Assembly (NCBI GenBank): GCA_963739375.1
Contig: CAVUAF010000005.1
Coordinates: 1 to 64,000 of the forward strand
DNA length: 64,000 bases
Source of the DNA: CAVUAF01 sp963739375
GTDB taxonomy: Bacteria; Acidobacteriota; Terriglobia; Terriglobales; Acidobacteriaceae
Reading direction: 5' to 3'
The stretch's first letter is position 1. The number at the start of each line of letters is the position of its first letter. Under the pieces are notes generated by a model. That model did no database searches. It was not told where the DNA came from and saw only the letters and a list, made by a program, of their open reading frames with translations. Shown here one piece after another: positions 16,746 through 26,115 of the stretch. A program made the translations under genes and the position numbers.

Positions 16746-18755
16746 ATGGACAAGCTACTCCTGCTTGTGGTGCTCACTATTTCCACTATCTCGGCCGCGC
16801 AGGCAGGGAATCCTGCCCCACAGGCAGCGCCGAGTCCTCCCCCTGCGAGGACCGCGGCGCAGCAGGACACGTCGCCCCGGTGGACGTTGCTGGTAGATCC
16901 CGTGTGCCCGGTCAGCGCGTTTTACTCGAATGCCTTCCCGAACGAGACGAAGGAATTGCGGGTCATGTACTTTCCCGCCTCGCGGCAAGCGAAGTTCAAG
17001 AACCCGCAGTCGCTCGTGCTGAACGCGGCTTTCAATGGTCCTCGGCAAAGCGCCGGCGCCAGCCTCGTTGCGCCCTTTGCGCGGAAGGACGACCACTGGG
17101 AAGCGATTGTGCCGCTGGCCGGCAAGCACGCGATGTACGCGATCTTCTCCGTCAAGGATGACCAGACCGGTGAAGTGGACAACTTCAACGGTACCTACTG
17201 GGACGTAGTGTTCTGCGACCCTTCGGGGCAGAAAGACATCAATGGCTTGCGCACTCAGGCCGAAAGCTATACTGGAGCGCCTTGGCCGCTGAACATCCGC
17301 CGGCAGCAGAACTATGCCATGGCGGTCAATCTCCTTGAAATCGTGATGGCGAGCCATTCTTTTGCCGGCAATTCGGACATGCTTCTTGCCGACCTGTGGA
17401 GTTACCAGGCGCTGCGCGATGGTGGGAACGCGCCGGCGTGGGCCAAGGTCGCGGCCGAGATCGACCAATACATGGCGGCGCACCCTAACGACCGGCCGCG
17501 GCTCTATTCCGCCGCAGATTTTGCCATTCGCCATGAGAAGGACTTTGCTCCGGAATTTGTCGAGCGGCTGGCGAGCGGATGGGACGCGAAATACAACGAC
17601 CCGGCCCACAGTCTGCGGGCCCGGCTCCTCTACAACCACGCCAACCGTGAACCCGACCCGAAGAAGCGCCTGGCCGCCTATGACGACGTCATCGTCCGAT
17701 ATCCTGGCGCTTTCGAGGCGATGTGGGCGGAACGGGCGAGGTTTTTCGCGTTGGTGGACCTGGGTGACATAGCGGGCGCCGAGGCGGCATTGGGAAGGTG
17801 TCGGGAGGCGGCAAGCCGGCGCATAGGCTTCTTCCCAGGAGGCAATTACAACCTGTACCTGACCCTCGCCCGCCTCTACCTCGACAAGGGTGTCAAGTTT
17901 GAAGAGGCGCTAAAGCTCATCGATGGGGCGCAGGAGGCTCTGAAGGCCGATCCTGCCTACCGAGGCAATATCCCTCCGGAATACCTGCGCTTCACCGGGG
18001 CAGAATGCGCTGCTTTGCGGGCGCGCGCTTATGTCGGGTTGCGGAGGCCGGAGCTCGCGCTTCCGCAAGCCAAGGCGGCGCTGGAGGTGCAGAAAGGGGC
18101 GGAGAACTACCTGGTGCTGGCGCAGGCCCTCGCGGGCACGGGGGACAAGCAGAACGCGCTCGACAACTTCTTCGAGGCCGCGCTCCTGCCCTCGAACCAC
18201 GACTTGGAATGCCGCGCCGAGCTGGAGCGCTTCTACCTCAAGCAACACTTGGGATCGCGCGGCCAGCTCGAAGCTGCCCTCGACAAGCGGCGGACCGCTC
18301 GCTTCGAAGCTGCGCATTATGTCCCGCAGCTGCTGGATCGGCCGGCGCCCCAGCTTCAGTTCGTCACCCTCAAGGACGAGAAAATCGATGCCGCGACGCT
18401 AGGTGGCAAGACCCTCATCGTCAACTTCTGGTCTCCGGGCTGAACGCTCTGCATCTCCGAGTTACGGGGATTGCAGCGTTTGCAGGCGAGGCACCCGGAG
18501 TTGGTGGTGGTCGCGGTCAGCGTCACCGACGAGCGGGACAGCGTCGACAGGGTGCTCGGCCACCAGCAACTGGAGTCGCTGCGCGTGGCCATCGCAAAGG
18601 ATTGGCAAGGCCGGTTTGGTTTGTCCGAAGGGATCCCGCAAACCGTAGTGGTGGAACGTGGCCGGGTGCGGGTAGTGCACGTTTCCCAGATCACCGATCC
18701 CGTGGCCTACCTGGAAGCTGACTTGGCAGCCCTCCGCACGAGCGCCGCTCGGTAG
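16746..18755 (+). CDS. TPR-thioredoxin-like redox protein, candidate selenoprotein (UGA at 18441)
   Basis: Reading through one TGA (18441-18443) gives a 669-residue exported protein. It has a signal peptide (1-20), an N-terminal beta-rich region, a TPR-like helical region (about 290-500) and a C-terminal TlpA/AhpC-type thioredoxin domain (about 532-669). The domain begins RPAPQLQFVTLKDEK and LIVNFWSPG. The TGA then falls exactly where the first redox Cys belongs: W-S-P-G-[UGA]-T-L-C, against W-x-x-x-C-x-x-C in homologues. The same frame continues 103 codons with ELVVVAVSVTDE and the cis-Pro motif EGIPQTVVV, ending at TAG. A hairpin directly follows the UGA. GGGAG precedes the ATG. Reading Sec gives a UxxC redox centre; a TGC-to-TGA sequence error or mutation is the alternative. 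Confidence 0.72.
18441..18479 (+). promoter_or_regulatory. Candidate bacterial SECIS element following in-frame UGA
   Basis: Immediately after TGA (18441-18443), bases 18444-18479 fold as one hairpin. The base stem is ACGCT/AGCGT, with a CT bulge, then GCA/TGC, a one-base T bulge on the 3' side, then TCTCC/GGGGA (one G-T pair) and a 7-base loop, GAGTTAC. The stem-loop size, its position directly 3' of UGA and a G at the start of the loop fit known bacterial SECIS features. I folded it by eye only. Confidence 0.55.
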
Positions 18756-18775
18756 AGAACTGGCGGGGGGGGTGC

Positions 18776-18813
18776 GAAATGACTCAATGGGTAAATGACT
18801 AAATGACTCAATG
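18776..18813. repeat. Short-period intergenic repeat (ATGACTCAATG / TAAATGACT type)
   Basis: Alternating AAATGACT and CAATG units between the redox gene and tRNA-Ser. It belongs to the class of short-period arrays found at many intergenic sites in this window, each with its own unit. Confidence 0.6.
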
Positions 18814-18816
18814 TTC

Positions 18817-18906
18817 TGGCGGAGAGGGAGGGATTCGAACCCCCGATACCCTTTCAGGTATGGCCGCTTTCGAGGCGGCTCGTTTCAACCACTCACGCAC
18901 CTCTCC
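18817..18906 (-). tRNA. tRNA-Ser (CGA)
   Basis: Ninety bases including encoded CCA, with the long variable arm of class II tRNAs. The acceptor GGAGAGG pairs with CCTCTCC. The anticodon stem is GCCGC/GCGGC with loop CTCGAAA (anticodon CGA). The variable arm is ATACC/GGTAT, and the T arm is GGGGGTTCGAATCCCTC. Confidence 0.96.
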
Positions 18907-19031
18907 GCGCCAAAACACAGGTGCGACCGGCAGGGCGCCGGTCGGTGGTTGCTACCGCATCATAACATCACTCTGCCGTGGACGCGGGCGAGTCGCCCGC
19001 GTGCCTAAAGGGGTTCCGCTGCGTTATCGGG

Positions 19032-19994
19032 TTACGGCGAGATCCGCTTCAGCGCGTCCTGGGCCGGCTCGTAGTCCTTGGCCAGCGAGAGCGCGGCGCG
19101 ATACTCCACCGCGGCCGCATGCGGGTCGCCCATCTTTTCCAGGATTGAGCCCAGCAGGTAATGCGCCTGGAAGGTCGGCGCCATCTCCACCTTGTCCTCC
19201 GACATCAGGTAGTGGCGCACGAATTGCGCGGCCACCGGGAAGTTGCGCCCAGCCTTGAACAGCAGCTCCGCCGATTCGTAAAAAATGTCGTCATGCGAGC
19301 GCTCGGCGGCCACCGCTTTGTTCACCGCCTGCTCCATGTCGCTGTAGCGCTTCTGCCGTTGATAAAACGAGGCCAGGTTGAGCCAGCACGGCGCCTTGGC
19401 CTTGGCGGTGGCAATCGCCGTCTTGTAGTTGTTCTCCGCGTCCTGCATGCGGCCGTCTTTCTCGGCCAAGCGCGCTTCGATCCAGGCCGCGGTCGGCGGG
19501 TCCACCGCCGCCACCTTCTGCGCCTGGGCCTCCGCCTTGTCCTTGCCGCCGCCCAGGAACGCCGGCGCCTCGATGAAGTACTCGGCCAGGTCCGTTTGCG
19601 CGTCCAGGTTGTCGGAACGCAGTTCGACCGCCTTCGCGAACTCGTCGCGCGTGCGCCGCGCCAGCCGGATGGCGGTGAAGAATATGGAGTGCTCCGCCTT
19701 CAGGCCGTACGCCCGCCCCAGCCACAGGTGATACCCGCTGTTGCCAGGCTCCAGGTTCACCGCCTTCTCGCAGGCTTTCACCGCGTCGTCCCAGCGCTCC
19801 AGCGTGAGATACGTGCGCCCCAGCAGGTTCCACGCTTCCGCGTCCCCCGGGGTGTTCTTCACCTGCTCGCGCAGCATGCGGATCGCTTCGTCGGCGTGCC
19901 CGGCGCGCACCAGGTCCTGCGGCGTCTGCAACGGCTTTGCCGCCACCGGCAACGCCAGCGCGAGCAACAGCACACTCAGGAACAGCTTCTTCAT
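19032..19994 (-). CDS. Exported TPR-repeat protein
   Basis: A 320-residue protein with a signal peptide (MKKLFLSVLLLALALPVAAK) followed by TPR units, for example AEAWNLLGRTYLTLERWDDA and KACEKAVNLEPGNSGYHLWL. The C-terminal units include QAHYLLGSILEKMGDPHAAA. It is a periplasmic scaffold with no enzymatic motif. Its ATG overlaps the stop of the upstream efflux adaptor by 4 bases (ATGA), so the two are translationally coupled and probably work together. Confidence 0.87.
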   Translation of the reverse strand: MKKLFLSVLLLALALPVAAKPLQTPQDLVRAGHADEAIRMLREQVKNTPGDAEAWNLLGRTYLTLERWDDAVKACEKAVNLEPGNSGYHLWLGRAYGLKAEHSIFFTAIRLARRTRDEFAKAVELRSDNLDAQTDLAEYFIEAPAFLGGGKDKAEAQAQKVAAVDPPTAAWIEARLAEKDGRMQDAENNYKTAIATAKAKAPCWLNLASFYQRQKRYSDMEQAVNKAVAAERSHDDIFYESAELLFKAGRNFPVAAQFVRHYLMSEDKVEMAPTFQAHYLLGSILEKMGDPHAAAVEYRAALSLAKDYEPAQDALKRISP

Positions 19995-21250
19995 GGCTGT
20001 GGCACCACCCGCACCGGGAGGTTGTCCTTCAACATCTGTCCGTTGGTTGTCCCCAATGCCACCACGGTGTTCTCCGCGAGGCCCTTCGCCACCTCGATCC
20101 GCGTGAGGTTCGAGATGGCCGTTTCCACGTCCGTGCGCTTCAACTCGCCGTTCACCACCGCGAAGACGAAGCGCTTGCCGTCTTCCTGGTGGACTGCCTC
20201 GCGCGCCACCGTCAGCACGTCCTCGTGCCGGGCAGTGATCACCGTGACGCTCACGTTGACCGCGGGCAGCAGCCTCAAGTCTTGATTATTCACCTCGCAG
20301 GTGATCTCGCCTACGGTGCGGGTGCCGCGCACGGTTACGGTGGTGGGCACGCTGGTAACCGTGCCTTCCCAGACGCGGCCCGGCAGCGCATCCCAGGTGA
20401 CGTCTACCCGCTGGCCACCCGCCAGCCGCCCAATGTCCGGTTCATCCACAAAGGCCCGCACCGTCACCGTGTGCAGGTCGGCGACCTGCACCAGCAGCTC
20501 GCCCGCGTTCACGTACTCGCCGCGCCGCACCGGCAGCGCATACACCATGCCCGCCCGCGGCGCCCGGATATTGGAATTCGCCAGCAGATCGTGCGCTGCC
20601 GCCACCGCCGCACGCGCCTCCGCTTCCCGCGCCTGCGCGTGCTGCAGCTCATCCGGCGAGAAGCGCGACGTCTGCTTGCCCTCCAGCAGCTCCACCTGCG
20701 CCTGCGTCGCCTTCACGTGGTTCTGCGCCGTCGCGACCTCCGCCGGCGACGCCGCGCCGCTCTTCTCCAGCCGCTGCAGGGCTTCCAAGTTCCGCTGTGC
20801 CGACTCCAGGTCGCTGCGCGCTTTCACCAGCGCCGCGCGGTTGGTCATGACCTCTTCCTGCGTGCCGCCTTTCTGGATCGCCCGCAGGCTGACCTCGGCG
20901 GCGCGCAGCTGCGCCTCCGCGCGGGCCGCGTCCGCCTGGGCCGTGGCGTCGTCGAGCTGCACCAGCAACTGCCCCGCCTTGACCCCGTCCCCTTCCTTCA
21001 CCAGCACGTTCTTGACGGTGGCCGGCGCCGGGGCATGGGCCTCAAAATTCCCGATGGGATCAATTCTCCCGTTGGTGGAGATGCTGGCGATGATGGCGCC
21101 GCGCTGCGCGCGCTCCACCCGCACCGGCACTTCGCCGCGGCGCATCGACATGAAGGCCGCCAGCAAGATCACGGCAACCACCACGCCCGCCACGACCAGC
21201 CATAGCCGCTGCCGTCCCGCTCCCGGCGTGTTGTTGGGGATTGCCGCCAT
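19991..21250 (-). CDS. Efflux periplasmic adaptor (HlyD/MFP family)
   Basis: A 419-residue membrane fusion protein. It has one N-terminal membrane segment (about 16-35), a split barrel-sandwich domain (NFEAHAPAPATVKNVLVKEG and VRAPRAG/IRAPRAGMVYALPV), a long coiled-coil hairpin (about 95-190), a beta-barrel (DIGRLAGGQRVDVTWDALPG) and the membrane-proximal domain ending LPVRVVPQP. It should link an inner-membrane ABC or RND pump to an outer-membrane channel. No pump gene is adjacent; only the coupled TPR gene follows. Confidence 0.9.
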   Translation of the reverse strand: MAAIPNNTPGAGRQRLWLVVAGVVVAVILLAAFMSMRRGEVPVRVERAQRGAIIASISTNGRIDPIGNFEAHAPAPATVKNVLVKEGDGVKAGQLLVQLDDATAQADAARAEAQLRAAEVSLRAIQKGGTQEEVMTNRAALVKARSDLESAQRNLEALQRLEKSGAASPAEVATAQNHVKATQAQVELLEGKQTSRFSPDELQHAQAREAEARAAVAAAHDLLANSNIRAPRAGMVYALPVRRGEYVNAGELLVQVADLHTVTVRAFVDEPDIGRLAGGQRVDVTWDALPGRVWEGTVTSVPTTVTVRGTRTVGEITCEVNNQDLRLLPAVNVSVTVITARHEDVLTVAREAVHQEDGKRFVFAVVNGELKRTDVETAISNLTRIEVAKGLAENTVVALGTTNGQMLKDNLPVRVVPQP

Positions 21251-21461
21251 CTCTATCTGATCGCGCCCGCCGCCCTACCTTGCAGCCACCCGGCGCAACC
21301 ACGCCTCCCTAAATAGCTGATTTTAGCGCCCTTCAGCGCCAGCGCTGCCGATTTCCTGGGTACCCCCAGGGTTCGACGGCATGTCTTTGGGGGGCGCGCC
21401 TGCTAGGGATTGGATGCCGGCCGCCCCGCGGCGTCGCAAAACCCGCCGCCCTCGCTGTTCT

Positions 21462-21505
21462 TCAATTCGGCAATTCCGTGGTTCGGCAGTTCCGCAGTTT
21501 CCCTC
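21462..21505. repeat. Short-period intergenic repeat (CAATTCGG/CAGTTCCG units)
   Basis: Degenerate tandem units TCAATTCGGCAATTCCG and GGTTCGGCAGTTCCGCAGTT just upstream of queF. Closely related units occur at 36538-36560, 37602-37628, 47812-47890 and 57512-57557. Confidence 0.65.
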
Positions 21506-21509
21506 TACA

Positions 21510-21914
21510 ATGTCTCCAATGCCACGCACCGGATACACCGACCAGCACGCGCGCGCCGGCCTCGCCGCCAAGCTCCCCGCCATGGCCACCTTCGCCAACC
21601 AGTTTCCCGGCTACGAGATCGTGATCGACGACCCCGAGTTCACCAGCGTCTGCCCCAAGACCGGCCTGCCCGACTTCGGCGCGCTCAGCATCCGCTACAT
21701 GCCCGCCAAGCGCTGCCTGGAGCTGAAATCGCTGAAGGAATATCTGCAGGGCTACCGCAACCTCGGCATCTTCCAGGAGAACGTGGTGAACCGCGTGCTC
21801 GAGGACGTGGTGCGCGCCGCCCGCCCGGTGTGGTGCGTGGTGCGCGGCGAATTCCGCCCCCGCGGCGGCATCGCCACCACGGTGGAAGCGCGCTGGCCGC
21901 GCCCCAAGCGCTGA
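21510..21914 (+). CDS. queF: NADPH-dependent 7-cyano-7-deazaguanine reductase
   Basis: A 134-residue QueF of the short, single-domain type. It reduces preQ0 to preQ1 in queuosine biosynthesis. The catalytic Cys is in FTSVCPKTGLPDFG, and the NADPH-binding QueF motif is LELKSLKEYLQGYRN followed by GIFQENVVNRVLEDV. ATG at 21510 (or 21519) is preferred, because the upstream in-frame codons run through a short-period repeat and lack family sequence. No preQ1 riboswitch was recognised. Confidence 0.95.
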   Translation: MSPMPRTGYTDQHARAGLAAKLPAMATFANQFPGYEIVIDDPEFTSVCPKTGLPDFGALSIRYMPAKRCLELKSLKEYLQGYRNLGIFQENVVNRVLEDVVRAARPVWCVVRGEFRPRGGIATTVEARWPRPKR

Positions 21915-21945
21915 GCCCGGCAACGCATGCTATAGTCGCCCGCTG

Positions 21946-22740
21946 ATGCCGAGAGGCATTCCAATCTCGCTGCTCGCGCTAGTGCTCATCACGTGTGGCA
22001 TCTGCCACGGCCAGGCCGAAAACCAGGTCCGGCAGCAGTTGCAGGGCAGTGTATTCGGGCTGCGTTCTGCGGTGGATAAAGAACGGCTGGACTTTGACGA
22101 CACCGGAAAGCTACTGACGACTGGCACTCCGCTGCCACTCACGAATGGAGGGCAGTTCTACGTCGAGAGCGTCGATTTCAAGCTGGGCGAAATTGTGCTA
22201 AAGGGTGCACGGGTGGTTTACCAGTACAAGACAGCAACGCACCGCACAAGCCACCCGCAAGAGGTGCGAATCCGGATGCGCTCGCAGCCGGCATCAACAA
22301 CGGAATCGTTATGGACCTCGTTAAAGCAGGTGTTGTTCTACGGGGCAGAACTCGTCGATCGTCTCGCCAGCAGTTATCGCGCTGCAGCGACCACAGACGC
22401 GGCTAGGCGCGAAGCCAGCGCAAAGGGCGAGTCGATCGCGTATCTTGCCGAAAGTCGGCCTGTATACGGTGCCGGCCCTGGCGTCTCGCTGCCGCAGTTG
22501 ACTAGGGATGTCTTCCCAGAATGGCCGGGCGGCAGCCGCTTGCCGACACATCCCGTCATCGTGCATGTCGTCATTAATGAGCACGGGATTCCGGAACTCT
22601 TTCAGGTAACCCAATCGCTTGGGCAGCGATTCGACGAAAACGCGATCTCGGCGGTCGCAGACTGGCGTTTCCGTCCCGCCAAGCGCAACGGAATCCCGGT
22701 CGCCGTCGCACTGGATGTCGAATTGAATTTCCATCCGTAG
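21946..22740 (+). CDS. TonB C-terminal-domain protein, exported
   Basis: A 264-residue protein with a signal peptide (MPRGIPISLLALVLITCGIC) and a C-terminal TonB-like fold (HPVIVHVVINEHGIPELFQV, then FDENAISAVADWRFRPAKRN). The middle region, about 25-180, is not recognisable. Unlike true TonB it lacks a proline-rich spacer and an N-terminal anchor, so it is a secreted TonB-domain protein of the kind frequent in Acidobacteriota, not necessarily an energy transducer. GC content is lower than in its neighbours. Confidence 0.8.
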   Translation: MPRGIPISLLALVLITCGICHGQAENQVRQQLQGSVFGLRSAVDKERLDFDDTGKLLTTGTPLPLTNGGQFYVESVDFKLGEIVLKGARVVYQYKTATHRTSHPQEVRIRMRSQPASTTESLWTSLKQVLFYGAELVDRLASSYRAAATTDAARREASAKGESIAYLAESRPVYGAGPGVSLPQLTRDVFPEWPGGSRLPTHPVIVHVVINEHGIPELFQVTQSLGQRFDENAISAVADWRFRPAKRNGIPVAVALDVELNFHP

Positions 22741-22764
22741 TAGCGTGCTATATTCCCGCCCTGC

Positions 22765-24015
22765 ATGGCGGAATCGCCCAGTGCCGCGCCGCGTGTCTTC
22801 GCCGACTCGTCGCAGCCGCGCCTCGCGCTGGCGCTGTTCACCGCGCTGAACCTGGTCAACTACATTGACCGCTCCGTCCTCTTCGCGGTGCAGCCGCTCA
22901 TCCAGAAGGAATTTCACGAAAGCGACCGCGCCTTCGGCGTCCTCTCCAGCGCCTTCATGCTCTGCTACTTCCTGGCCGCCCCGCTGCTGGGCTGGCTGGC
23001 CGACCGTTATCCCCGCCGCATCCTCATCGCCGCCGGCGCCATGGTGTGGAGCGGCGCCACCCTGCTGACCGCCGTTACCCACAACTTCACCGAGCTGTTC
23101 GTGCGCCACACCATCGTGGGGATTGGCGAGGCCAGCTTCGCCACCATTGCCCCCGCCTTCCTCGCCGACCTCTTCGGTGAGGACCGCCGCGGCAAGATTC
23201 TCGCCGCCTTCAATATCGCGCTGCCCCTCGGCGTGGCCTTGGGATACGTGATCGGCGGCTACATGGCCCCGCGCTGGGGGTGGCGCGCTCCCTTCTACGT
23301 GGCGGCGGCGCCCGGCTTTCTCATCGGGCTGGCAACGCTGCTGGTGGCGGAGCCGCCGCGCGGCCAGAAGGACACCCTGCAAGCTACGCCCGAGCGCGCC
23401 CACGTCACCGGCCTGGCCCGCAACGGTGCTTTCCTCTCCGCCTCTCTCGGGCTGGCCATGATGACCTTCGCCCTCGGCGGCCTCCAGGTCTGGATGCCGA
23501 CCTTCCTCTCGCGTGTGCGCGGCGTCCCCCTGGACACCGCCAACGGCATCTTCGGCGGCATCGTCGGCTTCAACGGCATCGTGGCCACGCTGCTCGGCGG
23601 GTGGCTCGGCGACCGCCTCCTCCGCCGCGACGACGCTGCCTATTACCGCGTCTCCGCTTGGACCATGGGCCTCGCCATCGTTCCCATGGCAGTGGCGATT
23701 TACCGCCCCGGCGCTCTCATGTTCCCCGCCATCTTCGTCGCCACCTTCATCCTCTTCCTCAACAACGGTCCGCTGAACGCCGCCATCGTGAACTCGGTGG
23801 CCGCCCCCATCCGCGCTACCGCCATGGCCGTCAACATCTTCATCATTCACCTGCTGGGCGACGCCTTCTCTCCCGGCATCATGGGCTGGATCTCCGACCG
23901 CAGCAACCTCCAGACCGCCTTTGGCCTGGCGCTATTGGCCTGCGCCGCCTCTTCCGCCATCCTCTTTTTCGGCACGCGCTTCGCCCCCAAGCTCAGCGCC
24001 GTACGCGCGCCCTGA
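22765..24015 (+). CDS. MFS transporter, spinster-like
   Basis: A 416-residue 12-helix major facilitator. The first helix has LFTALNLVNYIDRSVLFAVQ, where the N-Y-x-D-R motif is typical of spinster-like members. Loop 2-3 carries GWLADRYPRR, and TM4-5 has GIGEASFATIAPAFLADLFG. The second half repeats LGGWLGDRLLRRD. Substrates of this group include lipids and organic anions; none can be assigned. It lies 24 bases after the TonB-domain gene. Confidence 0.88.
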   Translation: MAESPSAAPRVFADSSQPRLALALFTALNLVNYIDRSVLFAVQPLIQKEFHESDRAFGVLSSAFMLCYFLAAPLLGWLADRYPRRILIAAGAMVWSGATLLTAVTHNFTELFVRHTIVGIGEASFATIAPAFLADLFGEDRRGKILAAFNIALPLGVALGYVIGGYMAPRWGWRAPFYVAAAPGFLIGLATLLVAEPPRGQKDTLQATPERAHVTGLARNGAFLSASLGLAMMTFALGGLQVWMPTFLSRVRGVPLDTANGIFGGIVGFNGIVATLLGGWLGDRLLRRDDAAYYRVSAWTMGLAIVPMAVAIYRPGALMFPAIFVATFILFLNNGPLNAAIVNSVAAPIRATAMAVNIFIIHLLGDAFSPGIMGWISDRSNLQTAFGLALLACAASSAILFFGTRFAPKLSAVRAP

Positions 24016-24045
24016 ATTCACCACTACGGCACGACGTTCCTGGCA

Positions 24046-24081
24046 AGAGAAAAGGCACGAAGCTCTGCGTGTCTTCGTGCC
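24046..24081 (-). terminator. Rho-independent terminator of the cupredoxin-like gene
   Basis: On the minus strand GGCACGAAG pairs with CTTCGTGCC (24054-24081), followed by TTTTCTCTT. It ends transcription of the lipoprotein gene and separates it from the convergent MFS gene. Confidence 0.7.
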
Positions 24082-24100
24082 TTCGTGATGAACGGGCAGC

Positions 24101-24883
24101 CTACTGCGCTCCGCCCGCCTTCATAGTCACATCCAGGCTCTTGCTCTCCTTGGGCGCGATGGTGACCTTCTGCGTGGTTTCGCCGGCCTTCTCATGCACG
24201 AACGCCAGCGTGTAGTCACCCGGCGGCAGGTCCTTGATCTCGTACTTGCCGCTGGCGTCGGTCACGGCGAAGTACGGGCTCTTGACCACGTTGACGTACA
24301 TCTTCATCCACGGATGCTGGTTGCACTTCACCGGCAGCATGATCTCTTCGCGCGCGAAGTTCTTTTCCAGCGCGGCGCCCTTCGGCGGCTGCGATTCGTT
24401 CCACTCGCGGTTCGCCTGCGGCGTGGGGTGGATGTTATGCGTGGTGTCGTCGCTGTTCAGGATTCTGATCGTCTGCCCCGTCATCACCCCTAGGACATGC
24501 GGGTGATAGCGGCAGCCTTCCTGGTCGATTTCCACCGGGGTACTCGGCGTGTCGAAGGTGCGGTCGCCGAGCCCTTCCTTGACGTACACGAAGACGTTAG
24601 CCAGGTTGGCCCCGTCGCCGGCATACGTCTCCACCATGTTCTCGCCTTTCTTCGCGCAGGCCGCGTCCTGGCTCATATCGATCTTGCCGGCCTTGGGCTT
24701 GGCGCCGTCGAACTTCACCGTGCCGCTCACCGAGCCCACCGTGCTCTTGTCGATGGGCGTCGCCGCTGCCTTCGCCGCCGGTTGTTCGCTGGCCGCGGGC
24801 GCTTCCTCTTTCTTGCCGCATCCCATGAGCGCAAACCCCAGAAGCGCCGCCAGTGCGGCGCCCGTGATCCTGCTCCTTGTCAT
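24101..24883 (-). CDS. Cupredoxin-like / carboxypeptidase-regulatory-domain lipoprotein
   Basis: A 260-residue lipoprotein (lipobox ALMGC at residues 18-22, then an Ala/Pro-rich linker). The central domain resembles cupredoxins: HPHVLGVMTGQTIRILNSDD, THNIHPTP and VKCNQHPWMKMYVNVV supply His, Cys, His and Met that could bind copper. The C-terminal part (YFAVTDASGKYEIKDLPPGD) is a carboxypeptidase-regulatory-like beta-sandwich. It is probably an electron carrier or copper-binding protein tethered to a membrane. Copper binding is inferred from the residues. Confidence 0.8.
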   Translation of the reverse strand: MTRSRITGAALAALLGFALMGCGKKEEAPAASEQPAAKAAATPIDKSTVGSVSGTVKFDGAKPKAGKIDMSQDAACAKKGENMVETYAGDGANLANVFVYVKEGLGDRTFDTPSTPVEIDQEGCRYHPHVLGVMTGQTIRILNSDDTTHNIHPTPQANREWNESQPPKGAALEKNFAREEIMLPVKCNQHPWMKMYVNVVKSPYFAVTDASGKYEIKDLPPGDYTLAFVHEKAGETTQKVTIAPKESKSLDVTMKAGGAQ

Positions 24884-25049
24884 CGCTGCTGCACCTTTCT
24901 ATGCCGTATTTGGAGACCTGGACAAACCAGTCATGGTAATGCAACCGGCACACGGCCCGCAACGCACGGTCGCGCCGCGGGGGTGCCACCTGGTAGCCGC
25001 TCCCCTGGGCGTCGCCGGCGGCGCAGCCAGTCATCGCTGTGCCGCGCGC

Positions 25050-25076
25050 AAAAAAAAGCCGCCCCGTAGGGCGGCG
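25050..25076 (-). terminator. Terminator of PEP-CTERM gene 1
   Basis: Minus strand: GCCGCCC, loop TAC, GGGGCGGC, then eight T residues (25050-25057). Very similar hairpins follow the other two PEP-CTERM genes. Confidence 0.88.
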
Positions 25077-25101
25077 AATCGAAGTTATTGGATTGAGGGA
25101 G

Positions 25102-25788
25102 TTACCGGCGCAGCTTGCGGCGCAGGCCGCCCGCCAGGCTCAGTAGTCCGCTTCCCAGGAGTACCATCGAACCCGGCTCCGGCGTTTGCGACGGCGGGGG
25201 ATCGTTGGCACCGACGATATGGCCGTTCCACGTGACGTTGTTCGCGGCGCAGTCACTCCAGCCACCAAAACCGCAAGCGGTGGCATTCAGGGTGACATCG
25301 TCGACGTAGAACTGGAACGAGCCGGTCCCGTTGCCGTTGTTGAAGGTGAAGCTCAACGGGTTGCCCGAATTGTTGGCGAAGTTGAAGTTGATCGTGTCCG
25401 GCGTGAACGCATTGACTGTGCCCGTGATGTCCGCCGAAAACAGCGCGTTCTGCCCGCCGTTGATGCCCGTGGGCAGGCTGAAAACCACCGTCGCGATGAA
25501 GTTCTCGCTGGAGCCAATACCGCTGGCGCTCCCGAGCCACCCGAAGGTGCCCAACTGGATGGCCAGCGCGCCCCCCACCGTCGTCGCGTTGCTGGTGTCG
25601 ATACCGGTAAAGGTCACCGTGTTGCCCGAACCGGTCGGGTCCCAGGTTGCCGGGGACGTTGCTGAACAGGAACTTCCGGTCGTGAAGCAACCGAGCGTGG
25701 TGGCCGTGTTGAAGGTCACCTGGTCGGCAAAAGCTGTTACCGACAGGAGCAGTACAAAAACTACAGCAGTGGTGCGAAGCAGCCTCAT
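25102..25788 (-). CDS. PEP-CTERM sorted extracellular protein 1
   Basis: A 228-residue secreted protein. The start at 25788 is chosen because GAGGGGG precedes it and MRLLRTTAVVFVLLLSVTAF opens the signal peptide. The mature part is Ser/Thr/Asn/Gly-rich beta-structure. The C-terminus is a PEP-CTERM sorting signal: TPEPGSMVLLGSGLL, a hydrophobic helix and the basic end GGLRRKLRR. Exosortase would cut at the PEP site for attachment or release. It is a close tandem paralogue of the gene at 26116-26796. Confidence 0.9.
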   Translation of the reverse strand: MRLLRTTAVVFVLLLSVTAFADQVTFNTATTLGCFTTGSSCSATSPATWDPTGSGNTVTFTGIDTSNATTVGGALAIQLGTFGWLGSASGIGSSENFIATVVFSLPTGINGGQNALFSADITGTVNAFTPDTINFNFANNSGNPLSFTFNNGNGTGSFQFYVDDVTLNATACGFGGWSDCAANNVTWNGHIVGANDPPPSQTPEPGSMVLLGSGLLSLAGGLRRKLRR

Positions 25789-26063
25789 CAGTTCCCCCTC
25801 TTTCATTGAACTACGATTCGCCGCTTGATCGAGCCAAGCTCTTCTAGACAAGCGCATCCCCAATAGGTGCAACTGGGCTGCCAAAGTCGCATCCGCATAA
25901 TAGCCTTTGTTATCAATTACTTATGTTTTATGGCGTGTCCTGGGGTCGCCTGAGTGTGCAGCGATTTGCACTTCGTAACTTACCATTCCACCCAAAGGTC
26001 TGGTCTCGCCGTTGTACCGGTGCGGGCGGAAAGAGGGGCTGGTTGGAGCGCACAGGGGCCAAA

Positions 26064-26089
26064 TGAAAACGCCGCCCCCTAGGGCGGCG
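26064..26089 (-). terminator. Terminator of PEP-CTERM gene 2
   Basis: Minus strand: GCCGCCCT and AGGGGGCGGC hairpin followed by GTTTTC. The flank matches that of the third PEP-CTERM gene over about 30 bases. Confidence 0.7.
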
Positions 26090-26115
26090 AGTCGAAGTTA
26101 TTTAGGTTGTGGGAG

